64,000 nt of DNA from Sphaerochaeta halotolerans (GCF_003429665.1 NZ_QUWK01000003.1:210195-274194); one strand, 5' to 3'. Shown: positions 1-8,905, counted from the stretch's first letter. The notes: generated from the sequence alone by a model not told the origin. A program made the numbers and translations.

Positions 1-140
1 ACTCTGATGCCAGTATTACCAGAAAATAGTTTGCTACAAGCAATAACAACGTTGATTTCAAGATGCACTACCTATGCTGTTTGCTAGAGGTGTGGTACCT
101 TTTAGGTGAACCGAGCCAGATATGCTGAAGGACGGAACGT

Positions 141-773
141 ATGATGCATGAGGATACAATACCAAGCGAAGTACTCAAGAGAGAGGCATACAAGCGAAAA
201 TTTACCGTCCGAGACTTGTATCGTGGAATCTTGTTGGTCCCTGAAGCAGTCTCAGGATTGAAATATAATCGGAAAAATAAGGTTGTTTCCTTCGAATTGC
301 TCGAGCGCATGCAACTAGCAGTGACCGAGGTAAACGGGTGTGCAGCATGCTCATATGCTCATACTCAAATGGCATTGAAACAAGGTATAAGCAGTGAGGA
401 AATCTATAGCCTCCTCAGTGGGGATGGCTCTCTCATCAGACCAGAGGAAGGAAAAGCAATCATGTTTGCACAACACTTTGCAGATACCGGAGGGTCTCCT
501 GACATGGAAACCTATCGAATGATTGAAGAAACCTACGGCATCAATGAAGCCAGGGTTATGCTATCAGCAATTAGGATGATGCAGGTAGGAAATATCTATG
601 GTATTCCGTTCAGTGCATTTATCTCGAGACTGAAAGGGCATCCATATCATGGCAGTTCTCTTTTCTATGAGTTGGGCATGCAAGTGCTCAGTGTCGTGTT
701 GCTCCCTATCGCCCTTTTACATGGGGTTGGGCGATTGCTCATAATGCGCCGTATCGGTCTCCCCACACTGTAA
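141..773 (+). CDS. AhpD/carboxymuconolactone decarboxylase-like protein
   Basis: A 210-residue protein of the AhpD-like alkylhydroperoxidase/CMD fold. The signature CxxCxxH is seen as CAACSYAH, with Cys67, Cys70 and His73, the redox pair and general base of AhpD-type enzymes, followed by helices typical of the fold. Family members are small cytoplasmic redox or decarboxylase enzymes; the substrate here cannot be told. A hydrophobic stretch near residues 177-198 (LGMQVLSVVLLPIALLHGVG) is unusual and may tether the C-terminus to the membrane. There are two adjacent ATG codons at 141 and 144 behind an AAGGA-like ribosome site; either could be used. It converges on the DUF1801 gene and has no obvious operon partner. 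Confidence 0.8.
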   Translation: MMHEDTIPSEVLKREAYKRKFTVRDLYRGILLVPEAVSGLKYNRKNKVVSFELLERMQLAVTEVNGCAACSYAHTQMALKQGISSEEIYSLLSGDGSLIRPEEGKAIMFAQHFADTGGSPDMETYRMIEETYGINEARVMLSAIRMMQVGNIYGIPFSAFISRLKGHPYHGSSLFYELGMQVLSVVLLPIALLHGVGRLLIMRRIGLPTL

Positions 774-790
774 AATTCCAGCAAGGGTCT

Positions 791-1162
791 TTACTTCCTC
801 CAGAATATTGAACACTCCTTCTTATCCTCAATATTGAAGCGAATGATTCTCTCAAGAATGGAGTAGGGGATTTCCTGCTCCCAAGTGATCCTGAACAACT
901 CCTTGGTAGCTGACAGTTTTGCCTTTGAAAGATCATCTGAGAATTTCTCGATTGATTTGCTTTCAGGCGCAACACTGATGTGTGCTTTTGCCCTGCTGAA
1001 ACCGATTATGAATGTTTCATGGTCAGTGAACATGGGTTGATTCCAGGCAATTTTCATTCCGAGTGTTGGAAATGTCTCATGTACCCAAGTAAGCAACGCA
1101 TCCATCTTCTTTCGGTGGTTCTCATCAGCAATTTCCTCAAGATAAGATTGAAATATATGCAT
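791..1162 (-). CDS. DUF1801 (YdhG-like) family protein
   Basis: A 123-residue protein matching the DUF1801/YdhG-like fold: an N-terminal helix, the run KIAWNQPMFTDHETFIIGFS, then AHISVAPE, a pattern typical of this small single-domain family. Some members have been called iron chaperones by analogy with frataxin, but the role is not settled. I chose the ATG at 1162 because the frame upstream of it (1163-1396) runs antisense through the remains of a different gene and does not fit the family. It converges with the AhpD-like gene, 17 bp away. Function is inferred from family membership only. Confidence 0.75.
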   Translation of the reverse strand: MHIFQSYLEEIADENHRKKMDALLTWVHETFPTLGMKIAWNQPMFTDHETFIIGFSRAKAHISVAPESKSIEKFSDDLSKAKLSATKELFRITWEQEIPYSILERIIRFNIEDKKECSIFWRK

Positions 1163-1268
1163 GAATATTTCGTTATACCTAGTAAAGTAGTAGGCATTAA
1201 GTATACCCCTGAATATATTCCTTCGTAAAGAGAAGCAGTAAAGAGCAATGAAAGTTTGGGTACCTGTA

Positions 1269-1769
1269 TTATTTTGGAAAATAGATTCTTTCAGCTGTAT
1301 CGTGAAAGACCAGCTTACGCTCTTCCTCTGTAAACAGCTCCCACTGGTAGTCCAAAAGCCCCTGGTAGCTATATTGCACCAAGGTGGAAGGTACATCGGT
1401 GCCCCACATCAAGTGGTCCGCTCCTACGAAGGTTTGAGCAATATGAAATCCTTCGCGGTTGGGAACGGATACGCTTCAGGCCGTACCTTGTGATGAAGGG
1501 CGGCAAGGTCAAAGTAAATATTCTCCCGTTTCATCACTGTTAAGCCCTCTTAGAGATCCCTTTTGTGGTGTGGTGACCTCGGGGACTCATGAGAAGGCAG
1601 ATGACTATTAGCATCAGAGCAAGGTATCCCCATAGCTTTGGGGTATGAGATCAATCACTACCCCAATAGCCCAACAGACCTTCCCGCCACCGATGGAGCG
1701 AAGCTCTCCGTCGGCTCCAAAACCACAGAGCTCAGTGAATACATGTGCATGGGAATCAATGATAGGCAT
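1269..1769 (-). pseudogene. Amidohydrolase (TIM-barrel hydrolase) pseudogene
   Basis: Decayed gene of the amidohydrolase-2 family. The N-terminus is intact from the ATG at 1769: MPIIDSHAHVFTELCGFGAD carries the metal-binding HxH, and the frame stops at 1614. The C-terminal third is readable at about 1540-1269: ENIYFDLAALHHKVRPEAYP, then after a one-base frame change near 1440-1450, GADHLMWGTDVPSTL with the conserved Asp, ending in a natural stop at 1269. The middle of the barrel (roughly 150 codons) is missing, and an in-frame stop lies near 1550. An intact member would be about 280-320 residues. The remnant lies just upstream of the ABC importer, so it may once have belonged to the carbohydrate locus. 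Confidence 0.8.
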
Positions 1770-1843
1770 GGTGATTTCTCCATGTTTCCTGTACCCTACT
1801 TGGGTTTGATCCACTCGTCAACGTAGAAAAGGTTTTCTCTGAA

Positions 1844-1870
1844 TGTCAAAAGATGATACAACTTTGTCAA
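1844..1870 (+). promoter_or_regulatory. Paired TGTCAA direct repeat, candidate operator of importer operon
   Basis: TGTCAA occurs at 1844-1849 and again at 1865-1870, a period of 21 bp (two helical turns), 74 bp before the binding-protein start codon. The same arrangement, with similar bases between the repeats, lies 65 bp upstream of the GH4 gene at 7448-7473. AraC-type activators bind such direct repeats, so this is a candidate site for the YesN-like regulator at 6679-7416. Inference from sequence only. Confidence 0.5.
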
Positions 1871-1943
1871 AACTCTCTTGCTGGCAACTGGGAGAAAACC
1901 CCTACAGAATAGAGCTATCAAAAACACAAATGGAGGCTTGTTA

Positions 1944-3218
1944 ATGAAAAGAATGCTTATTTTACTGCTCATTGCTTTTTTGGCTATGGGAACAGTATTC
2001 GCAACTGGTTCAAAAGAAGTTGCAAAGGAAGACGGCCCTGTAACCCTGCGTCTCTCCTGGTGGGGTGGCGATTCTCGTCATACCCCGACTCTTGCAGCAA
2101 TGGATGCCTACATGGCAAAGAATCCCAATGTCAAGTTGGAAGGAGAGTATGGTGGTTGGGATGGTTACTACCAGAAGCTAGTGACCCAGATTGCTGGTGG
2201 CACTGCTGCTGACATCATCCAGATTGACCAGCCTTGGCTCGCAGAGCTTTCCTCGAAAGGCGATGTGTTCACTGTCATCGATGATTCCATGGTTGATCTT
2301 TCTCAGTTTGATGCTGCTTTCCTGAAGAACTACTGCTCCTATGATGGTAAGTTGATGGGGCTTCCCACTGGAACCAACGTCAATACCTTTGTGGTAGACA
2401 CCAAAATGCTTGCTGATTTCGGAATTGATCCCAACACCAAGTGGACTTGGGAAAACATAATCAGTGAAGGTAAGAAGATCAATGAACAGGATCCCAGCAG
2501 CTACTTCAGTGGGGCTACTCCTGACAATCTTCGCGCCTGGTTAGAAATCTATATTGCCCAGCTTGCCGGTGCAGTGGTCGATGATAACAAGCAGGTTGCT
2601 TTCACTGAAGCGCAGGGAACCGAAGCGTTCACCTACTTCAAGCGTTGGTTCGACGAAGGCATCATTGCTCCCTTCAGACAGACATCCCTCTTCTATCAGA
2701 AGTTCCAGGAAAATCCTGATTGGATCAACGGCAAGATGGCAGCTGCAAGGATTTTTGTAAGCTCCATGGAGAAGGACTTTGCTGGAAGACCTAACTTTGA
2801 AACCCGTCAATTCCCCGTTATGGATGGCGCTGTAAACACCGGTATCTTGATGCGCCCTTCCCAGATCTTTGTAGTCAACAACAACTCCAAGAACAAGGAT
2901 GAAGCTATCAAGCTTCTGGCCTACTTGTTCACCGATGCTGAGGCTATCGAGAAGTTGGGTCTTGCGCGTGGTATCCCTTCTACAGCAATCGGAAGAAGTG
3001 TCCTCGCTGAAAAAGGCATGATTTCCGAAATGGTGGAGAAGGCAACCAATGAAGGCATTGCTCAGGCTGGTGACCCACAGAGCGTCTACCAGATGAACAG
3101 TGAAGTCATACAGGTAATGCAGGATGTCATCGATGAATTTGGATTTGGAAGACTTACTCCTGAAGAAGCTTCTGCCAAACTGATCAAGAATCTGGAAGCA
3201 ACACTTGCTTCCCTGTAA
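1944..3218 (+). CDS. ABC sugar transporter, substrate-binding protein
   Basis: A 424-residue extracytoplasmic solute-binding protein of family 1 (MalE/UgpB-like). It begins with a clear signal sequence (MKRMLILLLIAFLAMGTVFA, then TGSKE), with no lipobox cysteine, as is common in this lineage. Next comes VTLRLSWWGGDSRHTPTL and further on the DIIQIDQPWLAELSSKGDV pattern of oligosaccharide-binding proteins. Aromatic residues throughout (WWGG, GGWDGYY, TWENI) suit sugar stacking. The start is the ATG at 1944, preceded by GGAGG at 1932; a longer frame from 1878 lacks support. It is the first gene of an operon with two permeases; a hairpin follows its stop codon. The sugar is unknown, but GH4 and lyxose-isomerase-like genes nearby suggest a glycoside. 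Confidence 0.93.
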   Translation: MKRMLILLLIAFLAMGTVFATGSKEVAKEDGPVTLRLSWWGGDSRHTPTLAAMDAYMAKNPNVKLEGEYGGWDGYYQKLVTQIAGGTAADIIQIDQPWLAELSSKGDVFTVIDDSMVDLSQFDAAFLKNYCSYDGKLMGLPTGTNVNTFVVDTKMLADFGIDPNTKWTWENIISEGKKINEQDPSSYFSGATPDNLRAWLEIYIAQLAGAVVDDNKQVAFTEAQGTEAFTYFKRWFDEGIIAPFRQTSLFYQKFQENPDWINGKMAAARIFVSSMEKDFAGRPNFETRQFPVMDGAVNTGILMRPSQIFVVNNNSKNKDEAIKLLAYLFTDAEAIEKLGLARGIPSTAIGRSVLAEKGMISEMVEKATNEGIAQAGDPQSVYQMNSEVIQVMQDVIDEFGFGRLTPEEASAKLIKNLEATLASL

Positions 3219-3230
3219 ATCGCACAATTC

Positions 3231-3256
3231 TACCATCCGCCACTTGGCGGGTGGTA
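3231..3256 (+). other. Intercistronic hairpin after binding-protein gene
   Basis: An inverted repeat with 12-bp arms (TACCATCCGCCA and TGGCGGGTGGTA, one G-T pair) lies between the binding-protein stop and the first permease, without a T-tract. In many binding-protein operons such a stem stabilises the upstream message and reduces permease expression, which fits here. The role is inferred. Confidence 0.6.
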
Positions 3257-3275
3257 GGTCTTAAAGGGTATTGAG

Positions 3276-4166
3276 ATGCTAAAACGCTCATATAAGAACT
3301 ACACATATATAGGATATCTCTATATCCTGCCTTGGATCATTGGGTTTCTGCTTCTCCAGCTTGTTCCCTTGGTCAACTCCCTCTGGTACTCATTTACACA
3401 GTTCCAGTTGCTGGGTGATCCGAAGTTTCTTGGACTTGCCAACTACAAGAAAATCTTTACTGCCGATGCTACTTTCCTGCAGTCCTTGAAGGTGACGTTT
3501 TACTATGTACTGATTGCCGTTCCTCTTAAGATTGGCTTTGCTCTCTTGGTCGCAATCATTCTCAATCAGAAAATCAAGGGTATCAACTTGTTTCGTACCC
3601 TGTACTATATTCCTTCCATATTGGGTGGAAGTGTGGCCATCAGCGTACTATGGAAGTACCTGTTCATGAACCAGGGAGTGGTGAACAACATCATTGGTGT
3701 AATAGGAATCCCTGCCATCGATTGGCTTGGGAGTCCTGAACTTGCCTTAGGGACCATCAGTTTGGTCACTGTCTGGCAGTTTGGTTCTTCCATGTTGCTC
3801 TTCTTGGCTGGACTTAAGCAGATTCCTGTCAGCCTCTATGAGGCTGCACGAATTGACGGGGCAGGAAGGATGCGCATTTTCTTCCAGATTACCATCCCTG
3901 CTCTTTCACCCATTGTATTGTTCAACCTCATCATGCAGATGATCAATGCATTCCAGGACTTTACCGGTGCCTTTGTCATCACACAAGGAGGACCACTGAA
4001 GTCTACCTACCTCTATGGACTGATGCTCTACGATCAGGGCTTTAAGTTCTTCAAGATGGGCTATGCATCCGCACTCTCTTGGATACTGTTTGCCATCATC
4101 CTATTTTTCACCAGTTTGACGTTCCGTAGTTCTGAGAGCTGGGTACACTATGGAGATTCGATATGA
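3276..4166 (+). CDS. ABC sugar transporter permease (MalF/UgpA type)
   Basis: A 296-residue inner-membrane permease with six predicted transmembrane segments, beginning YIGYLYILPWIIGFLLLQLVPL as in UgpA/LacF proteins. The cytoplasmic EAA loop that contacts the ATPase is visible as YEAARIDGAGRMRIFFQITI. The next permease starts within its last codons (ATGA overlap at 4163-4166), indicating translational coupling. No ATP-binding subunit is encoded in the neighbourhood; importers of this group commonly share an MsmK/UgpC-type ATPase encoded elsewhere. The AAAGGG ribosome site sits upstream of the ATG. Confidence 0.93.
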   Translation: MLKRSYKNYTYIGYLYILPWIIGFLLLQLVPLVNSLWYSFTQFQLLGDPKFLGLANYKKIFTADATFLQSLKVTFYYVLIAVPLKIGFALLVAIILNQKIKGINLFRTLYYIPSILGGSVAISVLWKYLFMNQGVVNNIIGVIGIPAIDWLGSPELALGTISLVTVWQFGSSMLLFLAGLKQIPVSLYEAARIDGAGRMRIFFQITIPALSPIVLFNLIMQMINAFQDFTGAFVITQGGPLKSTYLYGLMLYDQGFKFFKMGYASALSWILFAIILFFTSLTFRSSESWVHYGDSI

Positions 4167-5008
4167 TCAAGAAAACAACTCCTGTATCAAAAATTATCTC
4201 ATACATCTTCTTGATCGTTTTAGCGTACATCATGATCTACCCGTTGCTCTGGATGATCGGGGCAGCGTTCAAGACCAATGAGGAGATGTTTGGAACCATT
4301 GGATTGCTTCCCAAGAACCCTGTCTTTGGTGCATTTGCAGCTGGCTGGACAGGCACGGGTCAGTATGGGTTCTCAACATTCCTGTACAATACCTTCTTGA
4401 TGGTAATTCCTACGGTAATTTTCACCGTTATCAGTGCAACCTTGGTTGGTTATGGGTTTGCCAGGTTCAACTTTCCGTTGAAGAAGCTCTTGTTCTTCAT
4501 CATGATTGCCACCCTGATGCTACCGGCGACGGTTATCATTATCCCTCGCTATATCTTCTTCAAGAAGCTGGGATGGCTTGATACCTATCTCCCATTCATT
4601 GTACCTGCAATGCTCGGAAGCTTTCCCTTCTTCAATTTCATGATGGTCCAGTTCTTCAGAGGCTTGCCCATAGAGATTGATGAGTCAGGCAAATTGGACG
4701 GATGCAACAGCTTTGTCATCCTCAAGGATTTGCTGTTGCCGCTCTGCAAGTCAGCCATTTTCTCAGTCATCGTATTTCAGTTTGTCTGGACGTGGAACGA
4801 CTTTTTCAATGTATTGATCTATATCAGTAGTGTGGCCAAGTATCCTGTGGCGTTGGGACTGCGAATGACGATGGACATCTCAACTGAATTTGATTGGAAC
4901 CAGATTATGGCGATGAGCCTAATCTCCATCCTCCCTCCTGTGATTCTCTTCTTCGCTGCACAGAAGTACTTTGTAGAGGGAATTGCTACAACTGGAATGA
5001 AGACCTGA
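4163..5008 (+). CDS. ABC sugar transporter permease (MalG/UgpE type)
   Basis: A 281-residue partner permease with six transmembrane segments. It starts with the usual ISYIFLIVLAYIMIYPLLWM helix, and the EAA loop reads EIDESGKLDGCN. The C-terminus ends RYFVEG-like (KYFVEGIATTGMKT), characteristic of MalG/UgpE proteins. It overlaps the preceding permease by four bases, so the pair is translated together. Its stop codon directly abuts the end of the convergent sensor kinase gene (5008/5009), so the two operons terminate tail to tail with no spacer. Confidence 0.93.
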   Translation: MIKKTTPVSKIISYIFLIVLAYIMIYPLLWMIGAAFKTNEEMFGTIGLLPKNPVFGAFAAGWTGTGQYGFSTFLYNTFLMVIPTVIFTVISATLVGYGFARFNFPLKKLLFFIMIATLMLPATVIIIPRYIFFKKLGWLDTYLPFIVPAMLGSFPFFNFMMVQFFRGLPIEIDESGKLDGCNSFVILKDLLLPLCKSAIFSVIVFQFVWTWNDFFNVLIYISSVAKYPVALGLRMTMDISTEFDWNQIMAMSLISILPPVILFFAAQKYFVEGIATTGMKT

Positions 5009-6682
5009 TCATTCCTCTCTTTTGAGTGGAAGATGCAGGGTGACTGTAACCCCGGCTTCCTCCTTCCTCGCAACGACAATCGAGGATTTCCCTTGGGTGA
5101 AGAGCATCAGCCGTTTATTGATGTTCAACAGCCCTAGGGAACTTTTTTTCTGCAGTACATCTGCTCTGCTCTGGTTGATTGCATCAACGTCTTCTTGGCT
5201 CATGCTTTTTCCGTCATTGGCAACCACAATCTGCATCCTGTTATCCACTTGTGTTGCGCTGATGGTGATATGCAGGGGCTCGTCCTCCTTGAAGCCGTGG
5301 TTGAATGCATTCTCCAGGATGGGTTGCAACAGCATTGCAGGCACGCGGACGTCAAGGAGTGAAGGATCAATATTCTTTTCACAGGTGAAAGCCTGCTTGA
5401 AACGGATGTGTTGCAATTGGATGTAGTACTCAGTCTGTTCAAGTTCCTTGGAAAGAGGGACACCTGAGAAGTCGTCTACCTGTAATGAGTACTTGAGCAG
5501 TTTCGAGAGGAGCTGGATCATAGTAGAAACATCGTTTTCCCCGGAAGCAAGTTTTACTGCCTTCCAGTTGATGGTATCCAAGGTATTGAATAGAAAGTGG
5601 GGATTGACCTGCATCTGCAGGGCACGGTACTCCATTGCCTCAGTCTGCCACCTGAGGTAGTCCTGTTCAAGGAAGGTCTTGATGACATGATGGTTGAGGT
5701 AGTCAAAGATGTTTCGATACTTTTCTGAATTTTCCTCGGTGAAGTCTGCTTCTCCTACTTGGCTCAGCTGTTGCATTACATTGGCAAGGAACTTTCGTTC
5801 CTGCCGATTGGTACGGTGTGTGAGGAAGAGGCCAAGTAGCAGGGCGATGACTGTCAGGGCAATGGTATAGTAGAGCAGGGTTGTGGAGAGACGGTAGAGA
5901 ATTGGTTCATACATTCCGAGGGTGTATTTCCACCCATACTTCCCAGAGAATGCTTGGAAGTAGTACATGTCCTCTTCATTATATACCACATGGTCTTCTG
6001 GATTTGAAAAGAGCAACTGTCCGTCACGGTTGTGGACCGTGAGAATCTCGCCCTCTTGGAAATGGTAGGCCCCTGAAAGCGATTGTTCCTTGATATCCAG
6101 CACAATTACCCCGATACGTTCGTTGACTGGGTTGGTGATTGGCCTCAAGATGCGAATAATATGTTGTTCTACCGGTGTTCCTTCCTTGAGTGTGACCCTC
6201 TGTGAGTAGCTTTGGTTTTCTGGAGGAAGCTTTTTGTAGGTCTCATACCAAGAGGAATCCTCCATATAGGCAATGGCAGTGAAAGCAAGATCGCTGGAGA
6301 GTACCAGGTGCTGCGGGTTGTCCAAGTAGACGTAGATGTCATGGATATAGGGTCTTGCATTGGCAGGGGCTGCAAGGAAGGAGCGGATCAGGCGGAACTC
6401 GCGATAGTTGTCCAAGTTGACGACTTCTCCTCCACTGAGGACCCGTTGCAGACGATTCATCATTTCGGGGTTGGTGCTGAACATCAAGGAGAGACTGTCC
6501 ATCTCATCCAAGATAACATCATAATAGGCCTGTACCTCATCAAGTTTCTGGCTTGCCTGCCTGATCGAGTTGCTTCTGATGAAGTTCTGGGTCAGCAAGG
6601 TTGCCCCTCCTCCTAAGAGAATGGCTACAATAACCAAAGGGAGGCTGTGCCGGAAGAAGATACGGATGATTCGTTTATTCAT
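5009..6682 (-). CDS. YesM-type sensor histidine kinase
   Basis: A 557-residue membrane kinase of the LytS/YesM group. There is a first transmembrane helix near residues 13-33, an extracytoplasmic sensor region, a second helix near 285-305, and a His_kinase domain with the phosphoacceptor in QVNPHFLFNTLDTINW (His362). The ATPase N box (ENAFNHGF) and the late G box (SSLGLLNINKRL) follow. The start chosen is ATG 6682, which overlaps the upstream regulator's stop by four bases (ATGA). YesM/YesN pairs usually sense or respond to extracellular sugars and control adjacent ABC importers, which matches the neighbours on both sides. Confidence 0.92.
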   Translation of the reverse strand: MNKRIIRIFFRHSLPLVIVAILLGGGATLLTQNFIRSNSIRQASQKLDEVQAYYDVILDEMDSLSLMFSTNPEMMNRLQRVLSGGEVVNLDNYREFRLIRSFLAAPANARPYIHDIYVYLDNPQHLVLSSDLAFTAIAYMEDSSWYETYKKLPPENQSYSQRVTLKEGTPVEQHIIRILRPITNPVNERIGVIVLDIKEQSLSGAYHFQEGEILTVHNRDGQLLFSNPEDHVVYNEEDMYYFQAFSGKYGWKYTLGMYEPILYRLSTTLLYYTIALTVIALLLGLFLTHRTNRQERKFLANVMQQLSQVGEADFTEENSEKYRNIFDYLNHHVIKTFLEQDYLRWQTEAMEYRALQMQVNPHFLFNTLDTINWKAVKLASGENDVSTMIQLLSKLLKYSLQVDDFSGVPLSKELEQTEYYIQLQHIRFKQAFTCEKNIDPSLLDVRVPAMLLQPILENAFNHGFKEDEPLHITISATQVDNRMQIVVANDGKSMSQEDVDAINQSRADVLQKKSSLGLLNINKRLMLFTQGKSSIVVARKEEAGVTVTLHLPLKREE

Positions 6683-7416
6683 AAACCTTGTTCCTTCTTC
6701 AGCTGTTGGGGACTGGTGCCCCAATACTTGCGGAAGGTTCTGCAAAAGTTCTGGGTATCCTGATACCCTAGGGCTTGTGCAATTTCCTTGTTCTTATAGC
6801 CTACTTTGCTGGTAAGCATCTGTTTTGCAACTTCCATCTTATGTCCAAGCAGATACACCTGGAAATTCTGGGTGGTCTCTTCCTTGAACAGTCTACTCAG
6901 GTAACTCGTAGTTACACCAAGCTCTGAAGCAATATTCTGCAAGGTACAACTGCTGAGTTTCTTTTCAATGATGGCCAAGGTTTTTGTGACCAAAGGGTTG
7001 GAAGAAGCAAATGAGGATGTATTCACTACTGCAGGGGTGGATCCATCCAACACGTACCGAATTTTCTCAAAGGTGTGTTTGATTTCCTCGAACGAGGAAG
7101 GTTTTACTAAATACTCCAGGACTCCGTACCCAATTGCCTCTTTTGCATAGCCGAAGTCATCGTATGCACTCATGATGCAAAACTGGGGTGGAGAAGGGAA
7201 TTGCTTCAGCTCCTTGATCAACTGCAACCCACTCATGAAAGGCATTCGTATGTCGGTAAGGAGTACATCAGCGTGATGGTCTTTACAGAATGCGAGTGCG
7301 CTTCGCGCATCACGGAAGGATCCAATAACGGAGAATCCAATGGATTCCCAGGGGAAGTAGTGGGTAAGTCCTTCCAGAAGTTCTGTCTCGTCGTCAACGA
7401 TAACCAAGCTATACAT
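6679..7416 (-). CDS. YesN-type response regulator, AraC DNA-binding domain
   Basis: A 245-residue regulator. The receiver domain occupies residues 1-120 with the acidic pair at D8-D9, the phosphoacceptor Asp55 in LLTDIRMPF and the conserved Lys in LVKPSS. A C-terminal AraC/XylS double helix-turn-helix follows (LQNIASELGVTTSYLSRLFK and IAQALGYQDTQNFCRTFRKY). It is transcribed with the downstream kinase and diverges from the GH4 gene. The 121-bp divergent region contains a TGTCAA direct repeat also found before the importer operon, so it probably activates both, and perhaps its own operon. The start is at 7416. Confidence 0.92.
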   Translation of the reverse strand: MYSLVIVDDETELLEGLTHYFPWESIGFSVIGSFRDARSALAFCKDHHADVLLTDIRMPFMSGLQLIKELKQFPSPPQFCIMSAYDDFGYAKEAIGYGVLEYLVKPSSFEEIKHTFEKIRYVLDGSTPAVVNTSSFASSNPLVTKTLAIIEKKLSSCTLQNIASELGVTTSYLSRLFKEETTQNFQVYLLGHKMEVAKQMLTSKVGYKNKEIAQALGYQDTQNFCRTFRKYWGTSPQQLKKEQGL

Positions 7417-7447
7417 GCTCTAAGGTAATACACCATTTAGGGAGAAA

Positions 7448-7473
7448 TGTCAAAAAAAGATACCCAATGTCAA
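7448..7473 (+). promoter_or_regulatory. Second paired TGTCAA direct repeat, candidate operator of GH4 operon
   Basis: TGTCAA at 7448-7453 and 7468-7473 (period 20 bp), with A-rich bases and GATAC between, resembles the site at 1844-1870. A TATGAT sequence at 7499-7504 could be the -10 element of the GH4 promoter; the -35 position is poor (GTACAT), as expected for an activator-dependent promoter. It also lies 32-57 bp upstream of the divergent regulator gene. Confidence 0.5.
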
Positions 7474-7537
7474 GGTACATGGGCTGTTTATCTGTTACTA
7501 TGATAGGGAGAATGAGAGTACTGGGAGGAAGAAGCGG

Positions 7538-8881
7538 ATGAAGGAAACTCGTATCTGTATTATTGGAGGTGGTGGCCGGCTTTGGGCCATCCAGTTCATG
7601 AAGGATCTTGCGTATAACACCATGACTCACGGTACTTTGGTTCTGTACGATATTGATAAACAAGCAGCACACAACAACGTGGCAGTTGCAGAACGTGTAT
7701 TCAAGGTAAACAACAGTGAAGGGCGATTCCGTGTTATTGCAGAGGATGTAATCGGGAAAGCACTGGCTGGTTGTGACCTAGTAATCATTTCCATAGAACC
7801 CGGAAAGACAGCGTGTCGCTATGGCGACTTGGTGCTTCCTGAGGAGTACGGAATTCTCCAGTCAGTAGGGGATACCACTGGCCCTGGTGGCATTATGAGA
7901 GCTCGACGTGCTGTCCCTTTGTTCTTCGAGATTGCCGAGCAAGTAAAGCAATACTGTCCTGATGCCTGGGTTATCAACTACACCAATCCCATGACGCTCT
8001 GTACCGCAGCGCTCTATAAGGCGTTCCCCGGTATCAAGGCACTGGGATGCTGCCATGAAGTGTTCCATACCCAGAACTTCCTTGCTGAGAAAGTGGCTAA
8101 GTGGTTTGATGTGCCGGTTCCCGATAGAAGGGAGATTAAGATCGATCTTACCGGTGTGAATCACTTCACCTTCGTGACCAAGGCATACTGGAAGACCCAT
8201 GACCTGATGCCAAAGCTCATTGAGCTTGCTCAGGATAGTGCTACCTTCAGTGATGGAACTGCTGTTGCAAAGCAGCGATTGGAGGAAGAGAATTGGTTCG
8301 ACTGTGACCAGAAGATTGCACTCAGCTTCCTGAGGGATTTCGGTGCTCTTGGGGCGGCTGGTGACCGTCACCTGGCTGAATTTGTTCCTTGGTTCCTTAC
8401 CAGCGATGAGAACCTGCACACCTATGGGGTGATCAGGACTCCGTACTCATGGCGAGAAAGAACTGCCAAGGAGAAGAGGGAGCGTGTCTTTAAGGACGAG
8501 GATCTGAAGGCAGAGCTCTCTGACGAGGAAGGCGTGGATATCATGCGTTGTCTGATGGGCGACAAGAGCATGGTCACCAATATCAACCGACCCAATGAAG
8601 GACAGATTAGTTACCTGCCCAAGGGCAGGATTGTCGAGAGCAATGGTGTGTTGAGTGAAGATTCAATCAGACCGATTGTCGCTAGTGATCCACCACTTGC
8701 AATCCAGAATTTAATCAAGCAGGTCAGTGATGTGCAAGAGATGACCCTGGAGGCAATCTGGAACAAGGACGATGAGTTGCTCTTTGCCGCATTTCTGAGT
8801 GATCCCTTGATGAACTTGAGCAGGGACAAGGCCAGGGAACTGTTTGAGAAGATGCTTGTGGCTTCCGATCTCAAATACTAA
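7538..8881 (+). CDS. Glycoside hydrolase family 4 enzyme
   Basis: A 447-residue GH4 enzyme, an NAD- and metal-dependent glycosidase acting by a redox-elimination mechanism in the cytoplasm. The dinucleotide-binding loop is at the N-terminus (ICIIGGGGRLW). GDTTGPGGIMRARRAVP and VINYTNPMTLCTAAL follow. GCCHEVFH supplies the Cys and His metal ligands, and GVNHFTFV the second His. Length is normal for GH4. The family includes alpha-glucosidases, alpha-galactosidases, alpha-galacturonidases and phospho-glycosidases, and I cannot choose among them. A GGAGG site precedes the ATG; the lyxose-isomerase-like gene follows after 24 bp, probably in one operon. Confidence 0.92.
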   Translation: MKETRICIIGGGGRLWAIQFMKDLAYNTMTHGTLVLYDIDKQAAHNNVAVAERVFKVNNSEGRFRVIAEDVIGKALAGCDLVIISIEPGKTACRYGDLVLPEEYGILQSVGDTTGPGGIMRARRAVPLFFEIAEQVKQYCPDAWVINYTNPMTLCTAALYKAFPGIKALGCCHEVFHTQNFLAEKVAKWFDVPVPDRREIKIDLTGVNHFTFVTKAYWKTHDLMPKLIELAQDSATFSDGTAVAKQRLEEENWFDCDQKIALSFLRDFGALGAAGDRHLAEFVPWFLTSDENLHTYGVIRTPYSWRERTAKEKRERVFKDEDLKAELSDEEGVDIMRCLMGDKSMVTNINRPNEGQISYLPKGRIVESNGVLSEDSIRPIVASDPPLAIQNLIKQVSDVQEMTLEAIWNKDDELLFAAFLSDPLMNLSRDKARELFEKMLVASDLKY

Positions 8882-8905
8882 GAGTAGAACCTAGGGAGGT
8901 ATAGG

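Noticed and set aside
2541..3236. Long minus-strand frame opposite the substrate-binding protein gene
   Set aside because: It lies antisense to a strongly supported gene with signal peptide and family motifs, has no ribosome site or recognisable domain, and its sequence is a low-complexity mirror of the real gene.
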